The position numbers and the translations under genes are program-made. Shown here in pieces: positions 7,852-16,277 of a stretch of 64,000 nucleotides of DNA. The notes below the pieces were generated by a model. That model had not been told where the DNA came from and ran no database searches. It worked only from the letters and a program-made list of their open reading frames with translations. Numbering within the stretch: position 1 is the first letter of the stretch; every line of letters begins with the position of its first letter. The DNA comes from Marinobacter sp. (GTDB lineage: Bacteria; Pseudomonadota; Gammaproteobacteria; Pseudomonadales; Oleiphilaceae). The stretch is from NCBI GenBank assembly GCA_018402255.1, contig JAGYIS010000004.1, forward strand, positions 664,221 through 728,220, written 5' to 3'.

Positions 7852-8622
7852 ATGAGCAACAAAAACCTGTTTGATCTGACCGGCAAAGTCGCCCTGGTAA
7901 CCGGTGCCAGTCGCGGTATCGGCGAAAGTATCGCCCGTACGCTGGCCCACTACGGCGCGCACGTGATTGTCAGCAGCCGCAAGATTGATGGTTGCGAAAC
8001 CGTCGCCAGCAGCATCCGCGCAGACGGCGGTAGCGCCGAAGCCTTCGCCTGCCACATCGGCGAGATGGATCAGATCGAAGCCGCCTGGGAACACATTTCC
8101 ACCACTCACGGCAAGCTCGATATCCTGGTCAACAATGCCGCCGCCAACCCCTATTTTGGTCCGGTGGAAGATACCGATCTGGGTGCCTTCAACAAAACCA
8201 TTGATGTGAACATTCGTGGTTACTTCTTCATGTGCGCCCGTGGCGCCCAGCTGATGAAGAAAAATGGTGGCGGCTCCATCGTCAACGTGGCTTCTGTTAA
8301 CGGCGTAAACCCTGGCCACTTCCAGGGCATCTATTCCGTCACAAAGGCCGCCGTGATCTCCATGACCAAATCCTTCGCCATGGAACTCGGCCAGCAGAAT
8401 GTGCGGGTCAACGCCTTGTTGCCGGGCCTGACCGACACCAAATTCGCCAGCGCCCTGACCACTAACGAAGCGATCAAGAAGCAGGCCATGGCCCACATTC
8501 CGATGAAGCGAGTAGCGGATCCGGACGAGATGGCTGGCACCGTGCTGTACCTGGTGTCCAACGCATCCAGTTACACCACCGGCGCCTGCATTAACGCCGA
8601 TGGCGGCTATCTGACCATCTGA
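7852..8622 (+). CDS. SDR-family oxidoreductase
   Basis: A 256-aa classical SDR with TGASRGIG (residues 17-24), NNAA near residue 96, catalytic Ser in VASVNG and YSVTK near residue 160. The C-terminus GACINADGGY is the usual end of the fold. It is closer to the FabG/2-enoyl or 3-oxoacyl reductase type than the SDR at 5230. It is 14 bp after the phosphatase stop and is the last gene of the operon, closed by the terminator at 8643. A reaction on an acyl-CoA beta- or gamma-hydroxyl is likely, but substrate is not visible in the sequence. Confidence 0.88.
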   Translation: MSNKNLFDLTGKVALVTGASRGIGESIARTLAHYGAHVIVSSRKIDGCETVASSIRADGGSAEAFACHIGEMDQIEAAWEHISTTHGKLDILVNNAAANPYFGPVEDTDLGAFNKTIDVNIRGYFFMCARGAQLMKKNGGGSIVNVASVNGVNPGHFQGIYSVTKAAVISMTKSFAMELGQQNVRVNALLPGLTDTKFASALTTNEAIKKQAMAHIPMKRVADPDEMAGTVLYLVSNASSYTTGACINADGGYLTI

Positions 8623-8642
8623 TCGTCGGGCAGGTAAACAAG

Positions 8643-8677
8643 AAAGGCCGGAGGGTGGTTCATCCTCCGGCCTTTTT
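8643..8677. terminator. Intrinsic terminator of the acyl-CoA operon
   Basis: AAAGGCCGGAGG and CCTCCGGCCTTTTT form a 12-bp stem with a 9-nt loop. The A-tract opposite the T-tract lets it also serve the convergent lipoprotein gene at 8695. Confidence 0.9.
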
Positions 8678-8694
8678 GTGGATGACGGAATCGT

Positions 8695-9561
8695 TCAGGA
8701 GCAGGTGAGGGCGATAAAATCCCGATTCAGTTTGTCGGCACGGGCCTGAAGGTGCTCCTGATGCTGCTGATCCCCGGCCTGAATCAGATCGTGCATCAAT
8801 GAGGTCAGAGCCTGCTGGCTTTCTTCCATCATCGCCTGGTATTCCGGGCCCCGTGCCTGCTCTGAGTTCACGACCAGGTCTTTGATAGAGTCGGCGAAGC
8901 CAGGCTGGTCGCGTGAGTCCAGGGTTGTTAACAGCGCTTGTTGCCAGTTTCTGCGCCCTTGCAGCCAAATTTCGGTTTGCTGGCCGCGATTAGAGGACCA
9001 TTGCTGTACCAGGGATTGTTGCTCGGCATTCAGGTCACCCAACCAGCGTTCCACGCGTTCGGCCGTGCGGTCGGCCCTGGCTTGAGCGGTTTCATCAGCA
9101 TCGCCGGCCAGCATCTCCTGTTCAAGCTCTTCCTGATCCCGCACCATGTTTTGAACCAGCTCGTCGACCTGCTCGTCAGAGAGGCTTTGCAGAAGGTTGA
9201 CGGCTACGGGGAGGGCTTTGTTCAGCAGGTCGGGTACAAAACCCATCAATCGTTGCTGGTGATAGGTGATCGTGTCTACGTCCGGTGGGCCGCTGGCGAC
9301 GTCTGCTTCCAGCTCCTCCAGCCAGGCGCTGTAACGAGGCAGTTCCGCCGAGCAGTGCCATTGACGCAGGGCATCCAGATCTTGATTCAGTTGCCGCTTT
9401 TGGTCTCTGTCCAGGTTGACAAAGTCTTCCACCCACCAAACCACACCCCAGTCTGCATACCGGTACGCCATCTTGGTTGAGCTACATCCGGCAAGAACCA
9501 GTGCAGCGGTCAGTGTTATGGCCACCAGCCTGAGCAGTGTCGAGAGCCGCCGCCCTGCCAT
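8695..9561 (-). CDS. DUF6279-type lipoprotein
   Basis: A 288-aa secreted lipoprotein. The N-terminus has a basic start, a hydrophobic run and the lipobox LVLAGC (Cys about residue 25), so it should be acylated and anchored in the envelope. The mature part begins STKMAYRYADWGVVWWVEDFVNLD, here shown by its Tyr/Trp-rich opening, which is the hallmark of DUF6279. The rest is charged and helical, with many Gln and Glu. Function is unknown. Its 3' end converges on the acyl-CoA operon terminator. GAGAGGA precedes the start. Confidence 0.8.
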   Translation of the reverse strand: MAGRRLSTLLRLVAITLTAALVLAGCSSTKMAYRYADWGVVWWVEDFVNLDRDQKRQLNQDLDALRQWHCSAELPRYSAWLEELEADVASGPPDVDTITYHQQRLMGFVPDLLNKALPVAVNLLQSLSDEQVDELVQNMVRDQEELEQEMLAGDADETAQARADRTAERVERWLGDLNAEQQSLVQQWSSNRGQQTEIWLQGRRNWQQALLTTLDSRDQPGFADSIKDLVVNSEQARGPEYQAMMEESQQALTSLMHDLIQAGDQQHQEHLQARADKLNRDFIALTCS

Positions 9562-9645
9562 TACAGCATCCTCTCGGTAAAAGGCCTTATGGAAAAACGT
9601 TGCATGCTCACTATCATGTTGCGCTCTCTGTACCGATCAGTGGTG

Positions 9646-9658
9646 TTACAAATTGTAA
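9646..9658. promoter_or_regulatory. Short palindromic operator candidate
   Basis: TTACAA-A-TTGTAA is a perfect 6-1-6 palindrome in the gap between the divergent DUF6279 and DUF2798 genes. Its position suits a repressor site, but I cannot name the regulator. Confidence 0.3.
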
Positions 9659-9716
9659 TTACGGACTGAACAGTCAATCAGATGTCAGCGCAGTCTGCCA
9701 ATATTTCGGAGCCCAG

Positions 9717-9977
9717 ATGTCAAATCATAACGTTACACGTGTTCGCCGAATCGTATTCTCGCTGTACATGTCCGGCATTATGTCGCTCATGATGTCGGGA
9801 ATCATCACCCTCATTAACACAGGCCTGACCGAAGGCTTTTTGTCCCGCTGGGGTATGTCATTTCTGGTGGCCTGGGCCGTGGCCTTTCCGCTTGTGATCG
9901 TTGTTGCGCCTTTGGCTGGAAAGCTGGCGGACTGGTCCATCCAAAAGTCCGTCAACACCGGGAAAGAGCATTCCTGA
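9717..9977 (+). CDS. DUF2798-family membrane protein
   Basis: An 86-aa protein with two transmembrane helices (about residues 10-32 and 46-68). It shows the DUF2798 pattern: a basic N-terminus, a Met-rich first helix (MSGIMSLMMSGIIT), then a Trp, an Ala/Pro-rich second helix ending in APLAGKLADW. Function is unknown; members are small inner-membrane proteins. Start ATG 9717 has CGGAG about 5 nt upstream; longer in-frame reading back to 9537 has no site. Confidence 0.7.
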   Translation: MSNHNVTRVRRIVFSLYMSGIMSLMMSGIITLINTGLTEGFLSRWGMSFLVAWAVAFPLVIVVAPLAGKLADWSIQKSVNTGKEHS

Positions 9978-10149
9978 TCGACAGGATTTGATATTCAGCT
10001 CACATTTGTGCGCCCTAATGTAAAAAATTGTGAATCCGTTTTTTGCCCTCCCCGTAGATAGCTTTGACGCATTAGTCAGGGACTGAATTAGTGCAGGTTC
10101 GAACCAAATTAACCGATCGTCAAGCTTCTTACTGTGAGGAATATAAACA

Positions 10150-11541
10150 ATGAAAACGACAGTTGCTTTACCGGTGTTGGTCGCCGGGAGCGTTATGCTT
10201 TCTGGCTGTTTTGATGGTTCGAGCAGTACGCCGAGGACCGATATCCGGGTCGTTCACGCCGTGTCTGACGCACCGGCTGTTAATGTCAGTTTCAACGGCG
10301 AAACGCTCATTGCAGGCGCAGATTTCAAGCAGGCGGCCACGCTCCGGCCGAGGCGCGGTAATTATTCGGTCGATGTTGATGCCTTGTTGCCCACAGGCGA
10401 CGAACTGACCGTGATTGAGGTTGGTAGCACCCGGTTCGATTCTGATACCCGCTACGACGTTATTGCGACAGGCACCGTTGCAGATGGAATTAATCCTCTG
10501 GTTTTGACTGATGATGGGCAAAGAGAAAATCCTGCATCTGCCCGTCTAAGAGTGGCTCATCTTTCTCCTGCAGCCCAAGCTGCGGCGTCTGAGGTATCTG
10601 TTTATGTGACGGCAAACGGCGTTGCCCTGCCTGATGAGCCCAACTTCAGTTTTGCGTTTGGCGAAGCAGTAGGTCCGCTTGAGCTGGACGCAGGTATCTA
10701 CCAGATTCGCGTTACCCCGCAAGGCAGTTCTACAGTGGTTTACGACAGCGGCCCAGTCGACTTGTCAGCGTCATCGGATCTGTTGATCGCCGCAATCGAT
10801 AATATGGTTTTTGGCGTGTCCCCTGTCAGCTTGCTGGTGATCAATGGCAGTCAGACCTCAGAAATTCTCGACAAAGACGCCGGTGCGGGCATTCGGGCTG
10901 TGCATAACTCTTCCGATGCGCCCAATGTTGATATTTATTTGAATAAAGACCCAGACGGAGCTCCTGACGCTGGGGATGTCGCTTACACCGAGACCGTTCC
11001 TGGCGTTGCGACTACCGGTAGTTATCTGGAGCGTTTGGTTGGCGATACCCGGGTGGCGATTACCCCGGCTGGTGCAACTACGCCCATTGCCATCGACGCG
11101 ACACTCCCACTGGCAAACGGCGATCTCTTAACCGTTTTAGCCGCTGGAGCGTTGGCCGACGGTCTTGATGCTTTTGTTTTCAATGATGACAATCGTCGTA
11201 TCGCAACAGAAGCCAAGCTCCGGGTTATCCATGGCGCAGTAGAAGCCCAGCTTGTTGATGTCTTCCTGGTGCCCGCTGCCGATGCCGGCGCAAACCAAGG
11301 TAACGCAACACCCGCGCTGGATGATTTTGAGTACGGCGATTCTTCCGGTTATCTGGGTGTTCCGGCAGGCGATTATGTCGTGTTTATTACGTCAGCCGAT
11401 GGGGCAACGCTGCTGTTCCGTTCTGGAACTGTCACTTTGGAAAACGGCGGTGTTTATACCGCTGTGGCTCGTCTGGCTCCTGAAGACGTGGACAATGTTG
11501 CAGGCCTGACTCTGCTGGATGATTTTGTCCAGATCCCATAG
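10150..11541 (+). CDS. DUF4397-repeat lipoprotein
   Basis: A 463-aa envelope lipoprotein. The signal peptide ends in the lipobox LSGC (Cys at residue 20). Four beta-rich repeats follow, each starting near a (I/L)RVxH(A/L)(V/S) motif: about residues 32, 130, 245 and 352. These are DUF4397-type modules (anti-sigma or surface-adhesion-like folds). Typical internal wording is APAVNVSFNG or APNVDIYLN, then a LPAGxYxVxI strand. The mature chain is acidic. It stands alone between DUF2798 and the nap operon, and ends at an intrinsic terminator. Function is not known. Confidence 0.82.
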   Translation: MKTTVALPVLVAGSVMLSGCFDGSSSTPRTDIRVVHAVSDAPAVNVSFNGETLIAGADFKQAATLRPRRGNYSVDVDALLPTGDELTVIEVGSTRFDSDTRYDVIATGTVADGINPLVLTDDGQRENPASARLRVAHLSPAAQAAASEVSVYVTANGVALPDEPNFSFAFGEAVGPLELDAGIYQIRVTPQGSSTVVYDSGPVDLSASSDLLIAAIDNMVFGVSPVSLLVINGSQTSEILDKDAGAGIRAVHNSSDAPNVDIYLNKDPDGAPDAGDVAYTETVPGVATTGSYLERLVGDTRVAITPAGATTPIAIDATLPLANGDLLTVLAAGALADGLDAFVFNDDNRRIATEAKLRVIHGAVEAQLVDVFLVPAADAGANQGNATPALDDFEYGDSSGYLGVPAGDYVVFITSADGATLLFRSGTVTLENGGVYTAVARLAPEDVDNVAGLTLLDDFVQIP

Positions 11542-11565
11542 TCCGTGATTACATTATGAGATCAA

Positions 11566-11594
11566 ACAACCCCGGCTCGCCGGGGTTGTTTTGT
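11566..11594 (+). terminator. Intrinsic terminator after the DUF4397 gene
   Basis: CAACCCCGGC and GCCGGGGTTG pair with a two-base loop, followed by TTTTGTTT. It separates the lipoprotein from the nap operon. Confidence 0.88.
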
Positions 11595-11687
11595 TTGGAG
11601 CATCTACCACTTAATTTCCAAATTTTGCTTTGCTAAAGACCACACTTTTTACTACGGTATTGATTACACGTATAAAAAAGGTGGCTT

Positions 11688-11864
11688 ATGGACGACCTGC
11701 AAGAGTTGGCGCCCGAACAGCGCAAGCGTCATGAGTTGAGGCTGTTCATCTTCATCATCGTTTTTCTCTTCCCCATTCTCGCGGTGGCTGTCGTTGGCGG
11801 CTATGGATTTATGATCTGGATGTCGCAGATCTTTATGGGGCCTCCAGGGCCGCCCGGAGGGTAG
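11688..11864 (+). CDS. napE: Periplasmic nitrate reductase subunit NapE
   Basis: A 58-aa single-helix protein, too short for many gene callers. It starts MDDLQELAPEQRKRHELRLF, then has a transmembrane helix (FIFIIVFLFPILAVAVVGGYGFMIW region, about 22-44) and a Gly/Pro tail. The charged N-terminus, the helix and the immediate position before napF identify it as NapE. Its role in nitrate reduction is accessory and not well defined. It opens the napEFDABC operon; napF starts 6 bp after the stop. No convincing FNR or NarP site is seen upstream. Confidence 0.82.
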   Translation: MDDLQELAPEQRKRHELRLFIFIIVFLFPILAVAVVGGYGFMIWMSQIFMGPPGPPGG

Positions 11865-11870
11865 AGGCTA

Positions 11871-12368
11871 ATGCCTGTTTCTCAGAATCGCCGGTCATTT
11901 CTGAGGGGCGGTCGGCCGTCAGCGTCTGAATGGCGCCCGCCCTGGACGACTGCGTCAATCACCGATGTCTGCACCCGTTGCGATCGCTGTGTTGAAGCTT
12001 GCCCCGAAAATATTCTTTTTCGCGGCGATGGTGGCTTTCCGCAAATCCGGTTTACCGGTGAGGGTTGTACCTTGTGTGGTGAGTGCGCCAAAGCCTGTCC
12101 TGAGCCGGTGTTTGATCTCACCCGCGAAGCTTTTCCCTGGCGGGCAGTGATTCGCGATCATTGCCTTGCTAAAGCCAACATTCACTGTTCGACCTGCCGG
12201 GATGCCTGCGAAACATCCGCCATTCGCTTTCCGCCAAAACTCGGTCATGTGGCCGTGCCCGAGGTGACTCTTGAGGATTGCACTGGTTGTGGCGCCTGTG
12301 TCGCCGTATGTCCGGAAGATGCGATTGGCCTGGAAGCCCCGCAAACAGAGAGCCCAAGTTATGCATGA
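11871..12368 (+). CDS. napF: Ferredoxin-type protein NapF
   Basis: A 165-aa cytosolic iron-sulfur protein that helps assemble and mature NapA. Four cysteine clusters are present: CTRCDRCVEACP (residues 35-46), CTLCGECAKACP (about 66-77), a third CSTCRDACE variant, and CTGCGACVAVCP (about 138-149). These are [4Fe-4S] binding. GAGG precedes ATG 11871. Its last codons overlap napD by 8 bases. All expected motifs are intact, unlike napA and napC. Confidence 0.93.
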   Translation: MPVSQNRRSFLRGGRPSASEWRPPWTTASITDVCTRCDRCVEACPENILFRGDGGFPQIRFTGEGCTLCGECAKACPEPVFDLTREAFPWRAVIRDHCLAKANIHCSTCRDACETSAIRFPPKLGHVAVPEVTLEDCTGCGACVAVCPEDAIGLEAPQTESPSYA

Positions 12369-12684
12369 TCAAACTTCTGATGAAATTCACGTGGCCAGTT
12401 TTCTGGTGCATGTGCGCCCAGGGCAACTTGCTGAACTCACCGATGTGCTGGCGGCAACGCCAGGGCTGGAGGAGGGCACTCAGGACCCTTCGGGAAAATT
12501 GGTGGTGCTGGCAGAAGGAACCTGCCATCAAAATCTTCTGGAGGCCATGGAGTTGATTGAAAGCGTTGCCGGCGTGCTCGATTGCATTCTGGTGTACCAC
12601 GAGGTGATGTCTGCCCAGGAAGCAAATCAGCAGCTGATCCCCACAGGACAATTACAAACAGCACAACAGGAAGTATTGTCATGA
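12361..12684 (+). CDS. napD: NapD chaperone
   Basis: A 107-aa cytosolic chaperone that binds the twin-arginine signal of NapA and proofreads its export. It has the ferredoxin-like NapD pattern: [13 protein letters not shown] at the start, the [12 protein letters not shown] middle and HEVM near the end. Start ATG 12361 lies inside napF (8-bp overlap) and the stop overlaps the napA start (ATGA), so the genes are translationally coupled. Confidence 0.92.
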   Translation: MHDQTSDEIHVASFLVHVRPGQLAELTDVLAATPGLEEGTQDPSGKLVVLAEGTCHQNLLEAMELIESVAGVLDCILVYHEVMSAQEANQQLIPTGQLQTAQQEVLS

Positions 12685-15184
12685 ACCTCACAAGACGAGA
12701 TTTTGCCAAAGCCAATGCGCTGGCGATGGCTGCCTCAGCCGCGGGTCTTTCCATTCCGGCGGCGGCCAGTAATCTGATCACCAATGCAGAGCTGACCGAG
12801 CTGAAGTGGAGCAAAGCTCCATGCCGGTTTTGCGGCACCGGTTGCAGCGTGATGGTGGCCACCAAAGACAATCAGATTGTTGCGACCCACGGCGACACCC
12901 AGTCGGAGGTTAACCGTGGCCTGAACTGCGTGAAGGGCTATTTCCTGTCCAAGATTCTCTATGGGCAAGACCGCCTTACCAAGCCACTGCTTCGTAAGCG
13001 GGATGGCAAGTTCCATAAAGAAGGCGATTTTGTAGAAGTCAGCTGGGATGAAGCGCTGGATGTGATGGCCGAAAAATTCACCTCGGCCATTAAGGAACAC
13101 GGCCCCGACAGTGTGGGTATGTTTGGCTCTGGCCAGTGGACCATCTGGGAGGGCTATGCTGCCAGCAAGCTGTTTAAAGCCGGCTTCCGTACCAATAACA
13201 TCGACCCTAACGCGCGCCATTGTATGGCCTCGGCGGTTGCCGGGTTCATGCGTACCTTCGGCTCAGACGAGCCCATGGGCGTTTATGATGACATAGAAAG
13301 CGCCGACGCCTTTGTGCTCTGGGGTGCCAATATGGCGGAGATGCACCCGATCCTCTGGACTCGGGTCACCGATCGCCGGTTGTCTCACCCAGGCACAGAG
13401 GTGGCCGTGCTCTCTACCTACGAACATCGTTGCTACGATCTGGCTGACCTGCCCATGATCATGCATCCCAACGCTGATGTTGCGATCCTCAATTACATTG
13501 CCAATTACATCATCCAGAACGATGCGGTGAACCAGGACTTTGTGGACAAGCACACCCGGTTTGTTCGGGGCGCGGATGACATTGGCTATGGTCTGCGGCC
13601 AGAAGATCCAAGAGAGCAGCGGGCCAAGAATGCTGATAAGGCCAACAGCTGGGAAGATATGTCGTTTGAAGATTTTGCCCGACATGTCAGTGACTACGAT
13701 GTTAAAAAGCCGCTGAGATCTCCGGTGTTTCTGAAGGCCGTCTGGAACGGCTGGCCAAGCTGTACGCCGATCCGGACAAGCGTGTCACCACCTTCTGGAC
13801 CATGGGCGTTAACCAGCACACCCGGGGTGTGTGGGTAAACAACCTCATTTATAACATCCATCTGCTGACGGGCAAGATCGCCACGCCGGGCAACAGTCCG
13901 TTCTCACTGACCGGTCAACCCTCCGCCTGTGGCACTGCCCGAGAAGTGGGTACCTTTGCCCATCGCCTGCCTGCAGATATGGTGGTCACCAATCCGGAAC
14001 ACCGGGCCAAGGCCGAGAAGATCTGGCGTTTGCCGGAAGGCACCATACCGGCAAAAGTTGGCTACCACGCGGTACTGCAAAGCCGCATGCTCAAAGACAG
14101 CAAGTTGCGTGTGTATTGGACTCAGGTCACCAACAACATTCAGGCCGGCCCTAATACCATGCAGGAAACCCTGCCGGGCTGGCGCAATCCAGATACGTTC
14201 ATCATTGTCTCTGACATTTACCCGACGGTGTCGGCTCAGGCGGCGGACCTGATCCTGCCGGCAGCAGGCTGGGTTGAAAAAGAGGGGGCCTTTGGTAATG
14301 CCGAGCGCCGAACCCAGTTCTGGCATCAGTTGGTGAATGCTCCCGGTGAGGCGCGCTCCGATCTCTGGCAAACCGTGGCGCTGTCACAGCGGATCAAAGT
14401 GGCCGATGTCTGGCCGGAGGACCAGCTTGCCAAGGCGCCGGAGCTTCGCGATAAAACCCTGTTTGATGTGCTGTATCGCAACGGCAATGTCGACCGCTAC
14501 CCGCTGGAAGAGATACACGCAGATTATGAGAACCAGGAGTCCCGGGATTTTGGCTTCTACATCCAGAAGGGCATTTTTGAAGAGTACCGCCAGTTTGGCG
14601 CCGGTAAAGGTAAAGACCTGGCCGATTTCGATACCTACCATGCCGTCCGCGGCCTGAGATGGCCGGTGGTTGAGGGCAAGGAAACCCTGTGGCGCTATCG
14701 TGAGGGGTCAGACCCCTACGTGGCCGCAGGCACTGGTTTCCAGTTTTATGGCAATCCCGACAATCGCGCGCGGATCTTTGCCGTGCCCCATGAGCCACCA
14801 GCTGAATCGCCGGATGATGAATATCCGTTCTGGCTGTGCACCGGTCGTGTGCTGGAGCACTGGCATACCGGTTCCATGACTCGCCGCGTCAGTGAGCTTC
14901 ATAAGGCGGTGCCGGATGCGTTGCTGTATATGAACGCAGACGACGCCCGCGATAAGGGCTGGCGCCGTGGCAGTGAGGTCAAGGTGATCAGTCGGCGGGG
15001 TGAAGTCCGGGTGCGCGTCGAAACCCGGGGCCGAGTCAGCATGCCGAAAGGTATGGTGTACGTGCCCTTCTTCGATGCCGGCAAGCTGATTAATAAAGTC
15101 ACGCTGGACGCCACCGACCCGATTTCCAAGCAAACGGATTTCAAGAAGTGTGCGGTACGTCTGGAACTGGTTAACCTGGCCTGA
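12681..15184 (+). pseudogene. napA: Periplasmic nitrate reductase catalytic subunit NapA, interrupted by one frameshift
   Basis: NapA reduces nitrate to nitrite in the periplasm using a Mo-bisMGD centre. The N-terminus has a twin-arginine signal (LTRRDFAK). The [4Fe-4S] ligands appear as CRFCGTGC and a later GLNCVKGY, and the Mo ligand Cys sits in [10 protein letters not shown]. Reading frame changes near 13704-13712: upstream frame ends in nonsense, while the downstream frame resumes with [15 protein letters not shown] and [15 protein letters not shown]. Adding one base in AAAAAG(G)CCGCTGAG would restore a normal ~830-aa chain, so one base is missing. Everything else looks full length. This could be a true lesion or a sequencing error; see napC. 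Confidence 0.93.
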
Positions 15185-15196
15185 GGAGAAGTCACC

Positions 15197-15667
15197 ATGA
15201 GATTACTGATTTTGTTGCTGACAAGCTCCCTGGCACTGGCGGCATTTGCGCAAAGTGGTGAGCTGTCGCCGTCTGCACCGGATGGGCTTCGCAAAGGCGG
15301 AACGCTGGGACAGGATTTGCCGGCGCCGCCCATTGCCGGTGATCCTCGAGAGGTCAAGCGGGAGGTGCGTAACTACCCGGAGCAGCCGCCAGTGGTGCCC
15401 CATGCCATCCGGGATTATCAGGTCGACAAGAACTTCAACCGGTGCCTGGATTGCCACAGTCGGGAATCAGCGGTGCGCGCGGGTGCGCCGATGGTTAGTG
15501 TCACGCATTTTATGGATCGTCATTTCCAGGTGCGCGCCGAGGTAACGCCCGGTCGGTATTTCTGTACCCAGTGCCACGTGCCCCAAACGGATGCCGAGCC
15601 ACTGGTGGAATCCGATTTCAAAGCCGTGGATGAAGTGATCCGCGCCTCCAACAAAGGAGACCGCTGA
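15197..15667 (+). CDS. napB: Nitrate reductase cytochrome c-type subunit NapB
   Basis: A 156-aa diheme cytochrome that passes electrons from NapC to NapA in the periplasm. A Sec signal peptide ends near AFAQ. Two heme sites are visible, CLDCH (about residue 84) and CTQCH (about 125), with additional His in VTHFMDRHF acting as heme ligand candidates. It starts 12 bp after napA with GGAG upstream, and its stop overlaps the napC start. Confidence 0.92.
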   Translation: MRLLILLLTSSLALAAFAQSGELSPSAPDGLRKGGTLGQDLPAPPIAGDPREVKREVRNYPEQPPVVPHAIRDYQVDKNFNRCLDCHSRESAVRAGAPMVSVTHFMDRHFQVRAEVTPGRYFCTQCHVPQTDAEPLVESDFKAVDEVIRASNKGDR

Positions 15668-16250
15668 TGATGAAATGGCTGAAGCTCTACTGGAACCTGT
15701 TGCGCAAGCCCAGTGTGCATTACAGCCTCGGTTTCCTGACGCTCAGCGGCTTTATTGCCGGGATCATCTTCTGGGGTGGTTTCAACACAGCGCTGGAAGT
15801 GACCAACACCGAGCAGTTTTGTATAGGGTGCCATGAGATGCACAGCAACCCGTATCAGGAGCTGAAAGACACCATCCATTACACCAACCGTTCCGGTGTA
15901 CGTGCGGAATGTTCAGATTGCCACGTGCCTCATGGTTGGACCCACAAGATTGGACGCAAGATGGAGGCTTCGAAGGAAGTCTGGGGTTGGGTTTTGGTTC
16001 TATCAACACGCCAGAGAAGTTCGAGGCCAAACGGCGGGAGCTGGCCGAGCGGGAATGGGCGCGCTTGAAAGCCAACGATTCTCTGGAATGTCGGAACTGC
16101 CATGAATTTGATTCGATGGACTTCACCCTGCAGGATCCTCGTGCAGCAAAGGCGCACTCCACAGCGCTGGCAAGCTCGGAACAAACCTGTATCGATTGCC
16201 ACAAGGGTATTGCCCACAAGCTGCCGGATATGGCGGGCGTAAACCGCTGA
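15667..16250 (+). pseudogene. napC: NapC/NirT-type tetraheme quinol dehydrogenase, interrupted by one frameshift
   Basis: NapC oxidises membrane quinol and feeds electrons to NapB. The N-terminal helix (about residues 18-40) anchors it. Four heme motifs are present over two frames: CIGCHEM and CSDCHVPH in the first, CRNCHEF and CIDCHKG in the second. The frames join near 15989-15992. One G appears to be missing from GGTTGGG, since [14 protein letters not shown] is expected. With one base added the protein is a normal length of about 193 aa. It is the second frameshift in this operon. No napG or napH is present, so electrons would go through NapC only. Confidence 0.9.
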
Positions 16251-16277
16251 ACAGAAGAGGAAAAACGGCAGCCTTTT

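Noticed and set aside
11600..11687. Possible FNR site before napE (TTGATTACACGTAT).
   Set aside because: Only the left half matches TTGAT-n4-ATCAA; the right half does not. It is not listed as a site.
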